From the NCBI GenBank assembly GCA_964551975.1, contig CAZKFI010000084.1:1-8460 (forward strand): DNA of 8,460 bases. Direction: 5' to 3'. The notes beneath the pieces were generated by a model. It made no database searches. It had not been told where the DNA came from and saw only the letters and a list, made by a program, of their open reading frames with translations. Within the stretch, counting starts at the first letter, position 1; each line of letters begins with the position of its first letter. The position numbers were made by a program, and so were the translations under genes. Source of the DNA: REEB426 sp964551975. Lineage in GTDB: Bacteria; Actinomycetota; Actinomycetes; S36-B12. Shown here one piece after another: positions 1-4,697 of this stretch.

Positions 1-538
1 GACGCGGCTTGGCTTCAAAAGTGTGTAACTTGGGAGCGCCCGTTGATCTTTGAAATTGCTCTACGACTGCTCTCTCAGAATTAGTGAACAGCCCGGGATT
101 AGGTCGCACGAACTCAGCTCCAGCATGATAAACAATTTCCCCGGGAGCTTCACCAGCATAGCCTCGGTACACACCCATAAGCATTTTCTGCTCTTTGGGT
201 TCGGCTTTGGCAGCTTTTGCGGCGGTAGGGCCGAGGTACTTCTCAGCCAGCTCGGCGACGCCTCGCGCTGCGGCCTTGGCGGGCTTTACGACGCCACCCA
301 CCACGGGCAGCATGCCCACTCCGGCCAGCCCCATGCCGAGCTTGTCGCCCTCGCGCCGTGCGCGCTCAAAGTCTCGCGCGGCCTGCGCAGTGCCCACTCC
401 CGGCACGAACCCCGCAGCCACGTCGACGGCGGTCTCCGCCGGGGACATCTCGGTCGGGGTGTCTAGCGACAGCATCTTGCGCACCGAGTCGGCCAGACTG
501 CTGACGCGCTCGGAGTCGTACTTGATCGGTTCAGCCAT
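1..538 (-). CDS. Phage protein with hydrophobic Gly-rich stretch and possible ADP-ribosyltransferase-like domain (C-terminus outside window)
   Basis: The frame is open from the ATG at 538-536 to the left edge, giving 179 visible residues. A GGAG ribosome site lies about 9 bases upstream of the ATG, just after the stop of the preceding gene, which supports this start. Residues 1-35 are polar. Residues 38-85 are a Gly/Ala/Val-rich hydrophobic stretch (AAGFVPGVGT, then GMGLAGVGMLPVVGG) broken by a charged segment at 55-66. Residues 86-118 are Ala/Lys-rich. From about residue 120 a folded domain begins, with VYRG (123-126), VYHAG (136-140) and PGLFTNSERAVVEQF (148-162). The order of a YH[AG]-type strand, a G-x-F-T loop and a following helix resembles ADP-ribosyltransferase-like domains of phage polyvalent proteins. 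That is a pattern match by eye, not a search result, and the catalytic C-terminal part is not visible. Its place after the terminase genes would suit a virion or injected protein. The gene is real with high confidence; the function is uncertain. Confidence 0.8.
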   Translation of the reverse strand, partial: MAEPIKYDSERVSSLADSVRKMLSLDTPTEMSPAETAVDVAAGFVPGVGTAQAARDFERARREGDKLGMGLAGVGMLPVVGGVVKPAKAAARGVAELAEKYLGPTAAKAAKAEPKEQKMLMGVYRGYAGEAPGEIVYHAGAEFVRPNPGLFTNSERAVVEQFQRSTGAPKLHTFEAKPR

Positions 539-550
539 GGGGCGGGCTCC

Positions 551-844
551 TTACCACTTCACCTTGTTGGCCCAGTACGCGGCGCTGCTCGGCCCTTTGG
601 CGATGTTCTTGGCGTGGCGAGCCTTGAACGAGTCGCGCTTGGCGGTCATGGTCTTGGACTCGCCCGCCTTGGCCTTGCCCGCCGTGCCGCTCACGGTGCC
701 GACCTTCTTACCCTGCTCGCCGAACCGGATGATCTTCTCCTTGCCGTCGTAGCACGCCTTGACGATGTGCGACTTCTCGGGGTGCTGGGGTGTGCGCTGC
801 GGCTTGTTGCAAGCCATCTTGCTCTTGTCGGCTTTGGCGACCAT
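551..844 (-). CDS. Small basic conserved phage protein, function unknown
   Basis: This is a 97-residue, lysine-rich protein. The N-terminal part carries NKPQRTPQHPEKSHIVKAC (13-31) followed by GKEKIIRFGEQG (34-45). The middle (47-66) is a low-complexity Gly/Ala/Lys/Thr linker. The C-terminus has DSFKARHAKNIAKG (71-84) and ends SAAYWANKVKW. I recall small phage proteins with this KSFKARH...AAYWANKVKW ending near head and packaging genes, but I know no established function. The ATG at 844 follows the stop of the 55-aa gene by three bases (TGAGCCATG) and has an AAGGG ribosome site about 7 bases upstream. A second ATG at residue 10, just before ACNKPQ, is the alternative start and lacks a good ribosome site. 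The strong positive charge would allow nucleic-acid or capsid contacts, but that is inference. Confidence 0.8.
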   Translation of the reverse strand: MVAKADKSKMACNKPQRTPQHPEKSHIVKACYDGKEKIIRFGEQGKKVGTVSGTAGKAKAGESKTMTAKRDSFKARHAKNIAKGPSSAAYWANKVKW

Positions 845-847
845 GGC

Positions 848-1015
848 TCAACCCTTTTTGCGCGCGGCGCGCATGTTGTCAACGAGGTTGGGGTAGGGAC
901 GCCCCGCCGCCTTGGCTGCGGCTTTGGCGCTGGACTTGGCTTTGCTGCTCAGCGGTTTGGACTCGCCCAGTGACTTAGGGCGGGCTTTGTCCCAGATCGG
1001 CTTCTTAGGCTGCAT
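848..1015 (-). CDS. 55-aa basic small protein downstream of terminase
   Basis: The ATG at 1015-1013 lies inside the last codons of the large terminase gene (11-base overlap), and the frame ends with TGA at 850-848. The product is 55 residues. It has a basic N-terminus (MQPKKPIWDKARPK), an Ala/Ser/Lys-rich middle (22-37) and a conserved-looking tail, RPYPNLVDNMRAARKKG (39-55). A GAGAGGA ribosome site sits about 9 bases before the ATG, within terminase coding sequence. The next gene starts three bases after the stop, so translation is probably coupled on both sides. The composition suggests a DNA- or capsid-associated phage accessory protein, but I cannot assign a function. Confidence 0.7.
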   Translation of the reverse strand: MQPKKPIWDKARPKSLGESKPLSSKAKSSAKAAAKAAGRPYPNLVDNMRAARKKG

Positions 1016-2576
1016 ACGGGTTCATCCTCTCTCGTTTCCACTGCCTCGGTTCGTCTGGGTCGCGCGCCTGCGGCAACGTGAACCAGCCGTCATTCTTCAG
1101 GTAGATGACCGCCTGAGTGAACGTGTCGACGTAGTCGTCGTGCTCCGCCACGGGGAACTTGCCCACCTGCTTGAGGAAGGCCGCTGCCCACGTGACCGGA
1201 TGACCACGGTTCTTACCCGACTCGGGCACCCACAACAGCCCCAACTCCAGCGTGGGCGCAGCTTGGTGTGCCCGGCTGACTTTGTCGGCCATGCCTGGAT
1301 TATAGCCGACGGCGGGCACTTTCGCCAAGCGCAGATCTTGCAGCAATGATTGACCGCTCGCCTTGGCCTCGACGAGCACGCGATCGGGACGCCGAGCGCG
1401 GCGTATTCCATCCTTGACCGAGGTGCCCCCGTACTCCGTGCCCCAGTCCTTGATTGCCCGGGCGCGCAGCTCGGGGTAGGACAGGTGCTCGTCCCACGCG
1501 TCAATCAGCATCGCATGTCGCTCACCCTCGTGCGTGAACACCGCCCACACCGTGCAGGCGGTCGGGTCGCCGCTGGTGCGCTCGGTGAACGCACAGTCGT
1601 ACGACTGCAGCACGTACTCAAACTGCGGCAGCGCCTTGTCCGCTGGCCAGAGCTTGAAGTGCTTGGTCTTGAGGATACCGCCCTCGCTGGGCTGGGGGTC
1701 TTGCTGCAGCTGGCCTGCCGAGCCGTACTCGCCCAGTAGCTGCTTCAGCTCGGTGATCTCTTTCTGGCCGAACCGCTCGGGGCAGATCAGCTCGCCCTTC
1801 ACCTTACGCGGGTCGTACGGGCCGAGCGAGGTGCGCCGCCGCACCCCGTCCCACTCCGCCGGGATCATCAGGTGCTCCCACCCGCCAATGTCCTCAAGGA
1901 TGTGGCCGGAGATGTCCTTCTCGTGCAGGCGCTGCATCACCGTGACCATGGCGTCGCGCTTGGGGTCGTTCAGTCGGGTCGACCACACGACGTCAAACCA
2001 CTCCAGCGCCGACTCACGCATGACGTCGGACTGAGCCTCCTGTGCGCTGTGCGGGTCGTCCAGTATCAGCCGCGAGCCGCCTTCACCCGTCGCCGTGCCA
2101 CCGACCGAGGTCGCCAGCCGGTAGCCGGTCTTGTCGTTCTCGAACCGCTGCTTGGCGTTCTGGTCGCCCGCCAGCTTGAACATGTGCCCCCACCGCTGCT
2201 GGTACCACGGCGACTGCACTAGGCGGCGCGCCTTCAAGTTGTCGCGGATGCTCAGGTTGCCAGAGTACGAGGCGCACAGGTACTTCTGCGCCGGGTCGCT
2301 GAGCCACTCCCACATCGGCCACATGACGCTGACGATGGTGGACTTGCTGTGGCGGGGCGGAATGTTGATGAGCAGCTTGCGGATCTCGCCGCTGCTGATC
2401 GCCTCCAAGTGCTCGCAGATCTCCCTGATGTGCCACGAGCCGATGAACGGCACCCCCGGCTCAACCACCGGCCACGACTGCTGCACAAACTCGTACAGCG
2501 ATGACGAGGCCGCACGGCGCTGCTTTTCCAGCGCGATGCTATCCAGCATGAGTGCGGGGTCGATGCGTGCGTTCAT
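1005..2576 (-). CDS. terL: Terminase large subunit (packaging ATPase and nuclease)
   Basis: This 523-residue protein is the motor that packages phage DNA into the prohead and cuts the concatemer. The N-terminal ATPase has a Walker A-like loop PPRHSKST (73-80), a Walker B strand SRLILDDPH (168-176) and a coupling motif MQRLHEKD (214-221). The C-terminal RNase H-like nuclease shows acidic residues in SYDCAF (D327), VEAKASGQSL (E403) and HDDYVDTFTQ (D480, D481, D484). The length is normal for the family. This motif set matches the phage terminase group with Terminase_6-type C-terminal domains. The loop PPRHSKS departs from the textbook GxxxxGK[ST], but that is usual in this group. Start: the ATG at 2576 overlaps the stop of the previous gene as ATGA. 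The ribosome site is weak (GGGGTGG), so translational coupling is likely. The small terminase lies three genes upstream. Confidence 0.97.
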   Translation of the reverse strand: MNARIDPALMLDSIALEKQRRAASSSLYEFVQQSWPVVEPGVPFIGSWHIREICEHLEAISSGEIRKLLINIPPRHSKSTIVSVMWPMWEWLSDPAQKYLCASYSGNLSIRDNLKARRLVQSPWYQQRWGHMFKLAGDQNAKQRFENDKTGYRLATSVGGTATGEGGSRLILDDPHSAQEAQSDVMRESALEWFDVVWSTRLNDPKRDAMVTVMQRLHEKDISGHILEDIGGWEHLMIPAEWDGVRRRTSLGPYDPRKVKGELICPERFGQKEITELKQLLGEYGSAGQLQQDPQPSEGGILKTKHFKLWPADKALPQFEYVLQSYDCAFTERTSGDPTACTVWAVFTHEGERHAMLIDAWDEHLSYPELRARAIKDWGTEYGGTSVKDGIRRARRPDRVLVEAKASGQSLLQDLRLAKVPAVGYNPGMADKVSRAHQAAPTLELGLLWVPESGKNRGHPVTWAAAFLKQVGKFPVAEHDDYVDTFTQAVIYLKNDGWFTLPQARDPDEPRQWKRERMNPYAA

Positions 2577-2779
2577 TGCAACGGCACCACCCCGTCAACG
2601 TACAACCAGCGCCCGTCCGCCGCGTGGTGCGTCCAGATGAAGTGCCACCCGTGCTCACAGGTATGCTCCTCCCGGCGCGGATGACACCAACACCCGCCGT
2701 TCGGCTCATGCTCACGCAGGTCGTCTGCGGGGATGTAGTGCAGCTCGTCCGGGTACTCGGTGTCGATGGGGCGGTTCAT
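2573..2779 (-). CDS. 68-aa phage protein with DLREHE...CWC and HHAADGR motifs
   Basis: The frame is open further upstream to 2893, but that extension covers another gene. The ATG at 2779 has an AAAAGG ribosome site about 7 bases upstream and an ATGA overlap with the preceding stop, so I choose it. The 68-aa product contains YIPADDLREHE (15-25), CWCHP (30-34), C41 and HHAADGR (51-57). I recall small phage proteins with the same order, [IM]P-x-DLxEH, then C-x-C-x-P, then a [VH]H-x-x-DGR ending. They are widespread near replication and packaging genes and have no known function. The Cys/His content (C30, C32, H33, C41, H43) could bind zinc, but no standard finger spacing is present. It ends in an ATGA overlap with the large terminase start. 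Confidence 0.85.
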   Translation of the reverse strand: MNRPIDTEYPDELHYIPADDLREHEPNGGCWCHPRREEHTCEHGWHFIWTHHAADGRWLYVDGVVPLQ

Positions 2780-2931
2780 TGGCTGGCCTTTTTGCGAGCT
2801 TTGCTGCGACTCAGGCGGCGCTGCAGCTCTTCGTTGTCGGCGAGCGCCTGAGCCAGCGCGCTCCTGAGCCGCGTGATGCGACCCCACGGCCAAAACAGAT
2901 CGAGCAGGGCGGTCTTGAGCCGCTGCCCCAT
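2776..2931 (-). CDS. 51-aa small protein with aromatic amphipathic N-terminus and basic helical tail
   Basis: The ATG at 2931-2929 starts one base after the stop of the MazG-like gene (TAACATG). A GAGG ribosome site lies about 9 bases upstream. The frame closes with TGA at 2778-2776, overlapping the next ATG. The product has a short hydrophobic aromatic segment, ALLDLFWPWGRI (8-19). A probable helix follows with regularly spaced Leu and Ala (22-43), then a basic tail, SRSKARKKASQ. The helix could form a coiled coil and the first segment could sit on a membrane surface. No family is recognised. Gene status rests on the tight fit between neighbours, the ribosome site and the absence of any other frame filling this gap. 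Confidence 0.7.
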   Translation of the reverse strand: MGQRLKTALLDLFWPWGRITRLRSALAQALADNEELQRRLSRSKARKKASQ

Positions 2932-2932
2932 G

Positions 2933-3283
2933 TTAGGCACCCTCTTTGACGAAAGTGCCGTCCGGCATCAACGTCCCGCGCCGATCCTTGATCTGCTCAT
3001 ACGCTCCGATCAAGCAGGGCACGAGGTTGATCTGGCGCAGCGCGCAGTAGTTGATCAAGCAGACCACTACGTCACCCACCGCGTCCTTGATGGCCTCGAT
3101 GTCCTGCTTGCCTTCGGCGTCGGCCAGTTCGCCCATCTCGCTCATCGCTTTGAGCAGCTGCGAGGCCGGGGTCGCGTTGGGAATGATGCGGCGGGCTTCG
3201 GCCCAGCGGATGACCGCCATCTCGGCCTCGGTGAACGAGTACATGCGCAGGCGGCTCATCGCCGTAGCGTTGCTCGAGGTCAT
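2933..3283 (-). CDS. MazG-like nucleotide pyrophosphohydrolase
   Basis: This 116-residue all-helical protein is of the MazG/dUTPase-like superfamily, which hydrolyses (d)NTPs to monophosphates and pyrophosphate using Mg2+ held by acidic residues. The first metal motif is SEMGELADA (48-56, E49 and E52). The second region is IKDAVGDVVVCLINY (65-79, D67 and D71). The Glu that often precedes xxD in bacterial MazG is Ala here (AVGD), which I recall as common in small phage members. The C-terminal signature AYEQIKDRRGTLMPDGTFVKE (94-114) is typical of phage MazG-like proteins. Start: the ATG at 3283 has a strong GGGAGG ribosome site 5-6 bases upstream and overlaps the small terminase stop as ATGA. 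Likely roles are nucleotide-pool cleaning or interference with host (p)ppGpp or dNTP signalling. The substrate cannot be told from sequence. Confidence 0.9.
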   Translation of the reverse strand: MTSSNATAMSRLRMYSFTEAEMAVIRWAEARRIIPNATPASQLLKAMSEMGELADAEGKQDIEAIKDAVGDVVVCLINYCALRQINLVPCLIGAYEQIKDRRGTLMPDGTFVKEGA

Positions 3284-3870
3284 TGCGCCCTCCCGCTGGC
3301 TTTCATCATGAGCTGTTCCATCTTTTCCAGCTCTTCATCGCTCAGATTCTTCAAGTCCACCGCCGCGATGGCGATAGGGCCGCCGTCCGCGCCGGTGTGC
3401 TCGTTGGTGATGCGGTCGCCGTAGACCTTGGGCAGCATCTTGCTGAGCATCCACTTGCGGGTGTCAACTTGCAGCCGCTTGTGCGCCACCACGTCGGACG
3501 ACAGCGGCATGAGCACCTTCTTGAGCCGGGGCTCGCCCTTGTCGTCGAACAGCGGCTTGCCGTCCGGGTCAAGCTCCTGGATGGTCACCCACTCGTGCGT
3601 CTTGTCCGCGATCTCGATCATCTCGTCGGCGAGCTTGCGGTAGCCGATCTCGCGCGCATGCGCGTAGTCCTGCCCAACGCCCTGCGGATCAGAATCGACC
3701 CAAGTGAGAATCGTACCGACGTGCGGCATGCCGTCTTCGCGGCAGATCGACTCCAGCGACCGGCCCTTCTTCAGTTCCGAGCAGACGTACTGCATGACCG
3801 CAGCGCGGTCGTACTGCCGAGGCGCTCCGCCCCGACCCTTGGGTTTGCTTTGCGTAGTCATGTCTTTCAT
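3280..3870 (-). CDS. terS: Terminase small subunit-like DNA-binding protein
   Basis: Small terminases recognise the packaging start site (pac or cos) and hand DNA to the large subunit. The 196-aa product has a basic N-terminus (SKPKGRGGAPRQ). A helix-turn-helix region follows at about 25-58, with SLESICREDGMPHVGTILTWV. The central helices carry DYAHAREIGYRKLADEMIEIAD (68-89), and a family-typical motif is HKRLQVDTRKWMLSKMLPKVYGD (130-152). An acidic, helical C-terminus follows (LSDEELEKMEQLMMKA). Starts: the frame is open to a GTG at 3879, but the ATG at 3870 has AAGG about 8 bases upstream and is preferred; ATG 3861 is a third option. The gene lies directly downstream of the repeat array at 3913-4276, which may be its binding target. 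It overlaps the MazG-like gene by ATGA. Its pairing with the large terminase two genes on supports the call. Confidence 0.88.
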   Translation of the reverse strand: MKDMTTQSKPKGRGGAPRQYDRAAVMQYVCSELKKGRSLESICREDGMPHVGTILTWVDSDPQGVGQDYAHAREIGYRKLADEMIEIADKTHEWVTIQELDPDGKPLFDDKGEPRLKKVLMPLSSDVVAHKRLQVDTRKWMLSKMLPKVYGDRITNEHTGADGGPIAIAAVDLKNLSDEELEKMEQLMMKASGRAQ

Positions 3871-3898
3871 TATACCCACCTTTCCGCGCGGAAGCCAA
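3869..3898 (-). promoter_or_regulatory. Second promoter-like site containing a 12-base palindrome, overlapping the small terminase start
   Basis: On the minus strand TTGGCT (3898-3893), an 18-base spacer and TATAAT (3874-3869) are followed at once by the G of the preferred ATG. The spacer region includes the perfect palindrome TTCCGCGCGGAA (3882-3893), which could be an operator. If this promoter were used, the transcript would begin near 3862. Translation would then have to start at ATG 3861 almost without a leader. It may be only a chance TATAATG at a start codon. Confidence 0.22.
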
Positions 3899-3912
3899 GC
3901 CCCCGCCCGAGT

Positions 3913-3977
3913 TGATCGTTCGGAGTAATCGTTCGCCTCTTCGAGGGGACATCCGAACGATCAAACCGAACGATTAC
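3913..3977. repeat. Iteron-like cluster A: two inverted pairs of the GAACGAT repeat
   Basis: Two copies reading TGATCGTTCGG and TAATCGTTCG (cores at 3915 and 3928, 13 bases apart) are followed by two copies in the opposite sense, CCGAACGATCA and CCGAACGATTAC (cores at 3955 and 3968, also 13 apart). The left pair and the reverse complement of the right pair agree at about 19 of 23 positions. The centre contains CCTC-TTC-GAGG (3936-3946), a small hairpin. The whole cluster is therefore an inverted repeat of tandem repeats. Confidence 0.9.
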
Positions 3978-4033
3978 TTTTTGCCAACAAAAACAACCAC
4001 TTAGCCGAGTCCGCAGAAAACCACGAAAAATCG

Positions 4034-4057
4034 CCGAACGATTACCCGAACGATTAC
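4034..4057. repeat. Iteron-like cluster B: tandem pair of the GAACGATTAC repeat
   Basis: Two direct copies of CCGAACGATTACC lie side by side, with cores at 4036 and 4048, 12 bases apart. Both are in the same sense as the right half of cluster A. The cluster lies just downstream (minus-strand sense) of the TATAAT at 4079-4074, so it would fall in the leader of a transcript starting there. Confidence 0.9.
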
Positions 4058-4073
4058 CTCCCGTAGCCACCGC

Positions 4074-4101
4074 ATTATACCCGTAAACCCTTGTCCCCCA
4101 A
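4074..4101 (-). promoter_or_regulatory. Candidate sigma70-type promoter for the packaging operon
   Basis: On the minus strand a perfect TATAAT (4079-4074) is preceded, after a 16-base spacer, by TTGGGG (4101-4096), which matches the -35 consensus at three of six positions. Transcription would run toward the small terminase gene about 200 bases away, with repeat clusters B and A in the leader or promoter-proximal region. This is inferred from motif matches only. Confidence 0.35.
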
Positions 4102-4115
4102 CACTTTTGTGGCAT

Positions 4116-4178
4116 ATCGTCGGGTGAACCTGCTGATCGGCTCCGGAGAGAGGACGACAGTCCCTCTCCTCCGACGAT
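4116..4178. repeat. Nested inverted repeat (possible structured RNA or cruciform)
   Basis: The outer arms ATCGTCGG (4116-4123) and CCGACGAT (4171-4178) are perfect 8-base complements. Inside lies an imperfect hairpin, GGAGAGAGGAC (4145-4155) against GTCCCTCTCC (4160-4169), with a 4-base loop and one or two bulges. No run of T follows on either strand, so it does not look like an intrinsic terminator. It sits between repeat clusters B and C. Confidence 0.55.
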
Positions 4179-4200
4179 CGAGCGATTCGGCATTGGTCGC

Positions 4201-4276
4201 GGGTTAATCGTTCGGAGTGATCGTTCGGCCCAATCGTTCGAACGATTACCCGAACGATTAAACCGAACGATTACCC
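4201..4276. repeat. Iteron-like cluster C: large palindromic array, three repeats on each arm
   Basis: Three copies of ATCGTTC (cores 4207, 4220, 4233; spacing 13) run into three copies of GAACGAT (cores 4240, 4252, 4265; spacing 12 and 13). The centre, AATCGTTCGAACGATT (4232-4247), is a perfect 16-base palindrome. The arms (4201-4239 and 4240-4276) match closely in inverted order, both ending in GGGT(T)AATCG or its complement. The right part overlaps the last codons and stop of the 88-aa gene, whose C-terminal NRSV is encoded by a repeat unit. Confidence 0.92.
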
Positions 4277-4524
4277 GGCTCATGGTGTTCACCACAGGGT
4301 TTGCCTTTAGCGCTCCACGGCTTCGCTTTGTCCTCCGGGCGCAGCGTCGGCAGCGGAGCCCAGTGCGTCCAGAAATCATCTTTACCCGTGTACGCGCCGT
4401 AGACCGCCACCCCGCCCCGGCCTAGCAGTTGCACCTTGACCCCCCGGGGGCAGGTGTCCATGGGTTGCCAATAGTACGTGCGGTCAACGGCCACGGTGCG
4501 GTCGCGGTTCAAGTGCGTGCTCAT
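4258..4524 (-). CDS. 88-aa DUF551-like phage protein
   Basis: The product carries YYWQPMDTCPRGVKVQLL (17-34), then GGVAVYGAYTG (36-46) and DFWTHWAPLPTL (50-61). A W-x-P-M-D-T-x-P-R strand, a short beta segment, then W-x-x-W-x-P-L-P is the pattern I know from DUF551-type proteins. These are common in phages and prophages and have no established biochemical role. The tail (62-88) is Lys/Pro/Gly-rich. ATG 4524 overlaps the previous stop as ATGA and is preferred over a GTG at 4536. The ribosome site is poor, so coupling to the upstream gene is likely. The last codons and the TAA lie in a repeat unit of cluster C, so the C-terminus may have been shaped by the repeat rather than by protein function. 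Confidence 0.8.
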   Translation of the reverse strand: MSTHLNRDRTVAVDRTYYWQPMDTCPRGVKVQLLGRGGVAVYGAYTGKDDFWTHWAPLPTLRPEDKAKPWSAKGKPCGEHHEPGNRSV

Positions 4525-4697
4525 GTTGCGGCCCACATTCCGAGCGCCACCCCGAGCAGGAACAGCACCACCTCCGCCGCGATGACCACCCGCGTGTGAG
4601 CGCGCCGGTCTTCAAGCTCGGCCTGCAGCTCGGCCACCTGAGCGCGTAGTTGTGCGTTCTCGGCGCAGATGCTATCGTAGTCATACGAGCGGGTCAT
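4521..4697 (-). CDS. 58-aa membrane protein: N-terminal coiled coil, C-terminal transmembrane helix
   Basis: ATG 4697-4695 has a GGAG ribosome site about 9 bases upstream and an ATGA overlap with the zinc-finger gene. The stop TGA at 4523-4521 overlaps the next ATG. Residues 10-33 form a likely coiled coil (ENAQLRAQVAELQAELEDRR) with Leu/Val at regular spacing. Residues 37-56 are a clear transmembrane segment (VVIAAEVVLFLLGVALGMWA), after which the chain ends. This tail-anchored order is opposite to the N-terminal anchor of Rz-type inner-membrane spanins. No lysis gene is adjacent, so a spanin role is not supported. It could tether a phage complex to the membrane or act on the host. A competing frame across the same bases encodes Arg/Ser/Cys-rich nonsense and is rejected. 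Confidence 0.75.
   Translation of the reverse strand: MTRSYDYDSICAENAQLRAQVAELQAELEDRRAHTRVVIAAEVVLFLLGVALGMWAAT

Larger units (their letters stand above)
3871..4257. other. Repeat-rich intergenic region between replication and packaging genes (candidate origin or packaging site)
   Basis: About 387 bases carry no convincing gene, while all other gaps in the window are under 30 bases. The region is poorer in GC than its surroundings: bases 3961-4020 contain 25 G/C of 60 by hand count. It holds about a dozen copies of the core GAACGAT/ATCGTTC in three clusters, a nested hairpin (4116-4178), a 12-base palindrome (3882-3893) and two copies of GGGTATAATG. AT-rich sequence with runs of A lies between clusters (3977-4033 on the plus strand). 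The layout fits an iteron-type replication origin, a small-terminase recognition site, or an operator region for the packaging operon. The sequence does not decide among them. Confidence 0.6.

Noticed and set aside
1300..1320. Perfect TATAAT on the minus strand within the terminase gene
   Set aside because: It encodes the conserved-context residues GYNP inside the large terminase and has no convincing -35 or downstream gene start.
2780..2893. Longer N-terminus for the DLREHE protein
   Set aside because: The extension is Arg/Ala/Gln-rich, overlaps the 51-aa gene out of frame, and the internal ATG at 2779 has a ribosome site and ATGA overlap.
195..3915. Many long plus-strand open frames opposite the terminase, MazG-like and small genes
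   Set aside because: High GC opens the antisense frames; their products are Arg/Ala/His-rich with no motifs, and the minus-strand genes have clear family signatures and ribosome sites.
4001..4075. A 24-codon minus-strand frame starting at the ATG of the upstream TATAATG
   Set aside because: It is made of translated repeats, has no ribosome site and would start inside the proposed -10 region.
4145..4169. Intrinsic transcription terminator
   Set aside because: The hairpin is imperfect and has no T-run on either side.
3913..4276. CRISPR-like array
   Set aside because: Repeats are about 10-12 bases, occur in both orientations and are separated by only 2-3 bases within clusters, without spacer-sized unique sequence.
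3870..4379. A 169-codon open frame on the minus strand across the repeat region
   Set aside because: Its product is mostly translated repeat units (RSGNRS, VIVRF), it overlaps the well-supported 88-aa gene in another frame, and it has no family features.
4484..4684. A 66-codon minus-strand frame
   Set aside because: Arg/Ser/Cys/Trp-rich shadow of the coiled-coil membrane protein gene in a different frame.
4521..4697. Rz-type spanin
   Set aside because: The membrane helix is C-terminal, the protein is very short, and no endolysin, holin or embedded Rz1-like frame is next to it.
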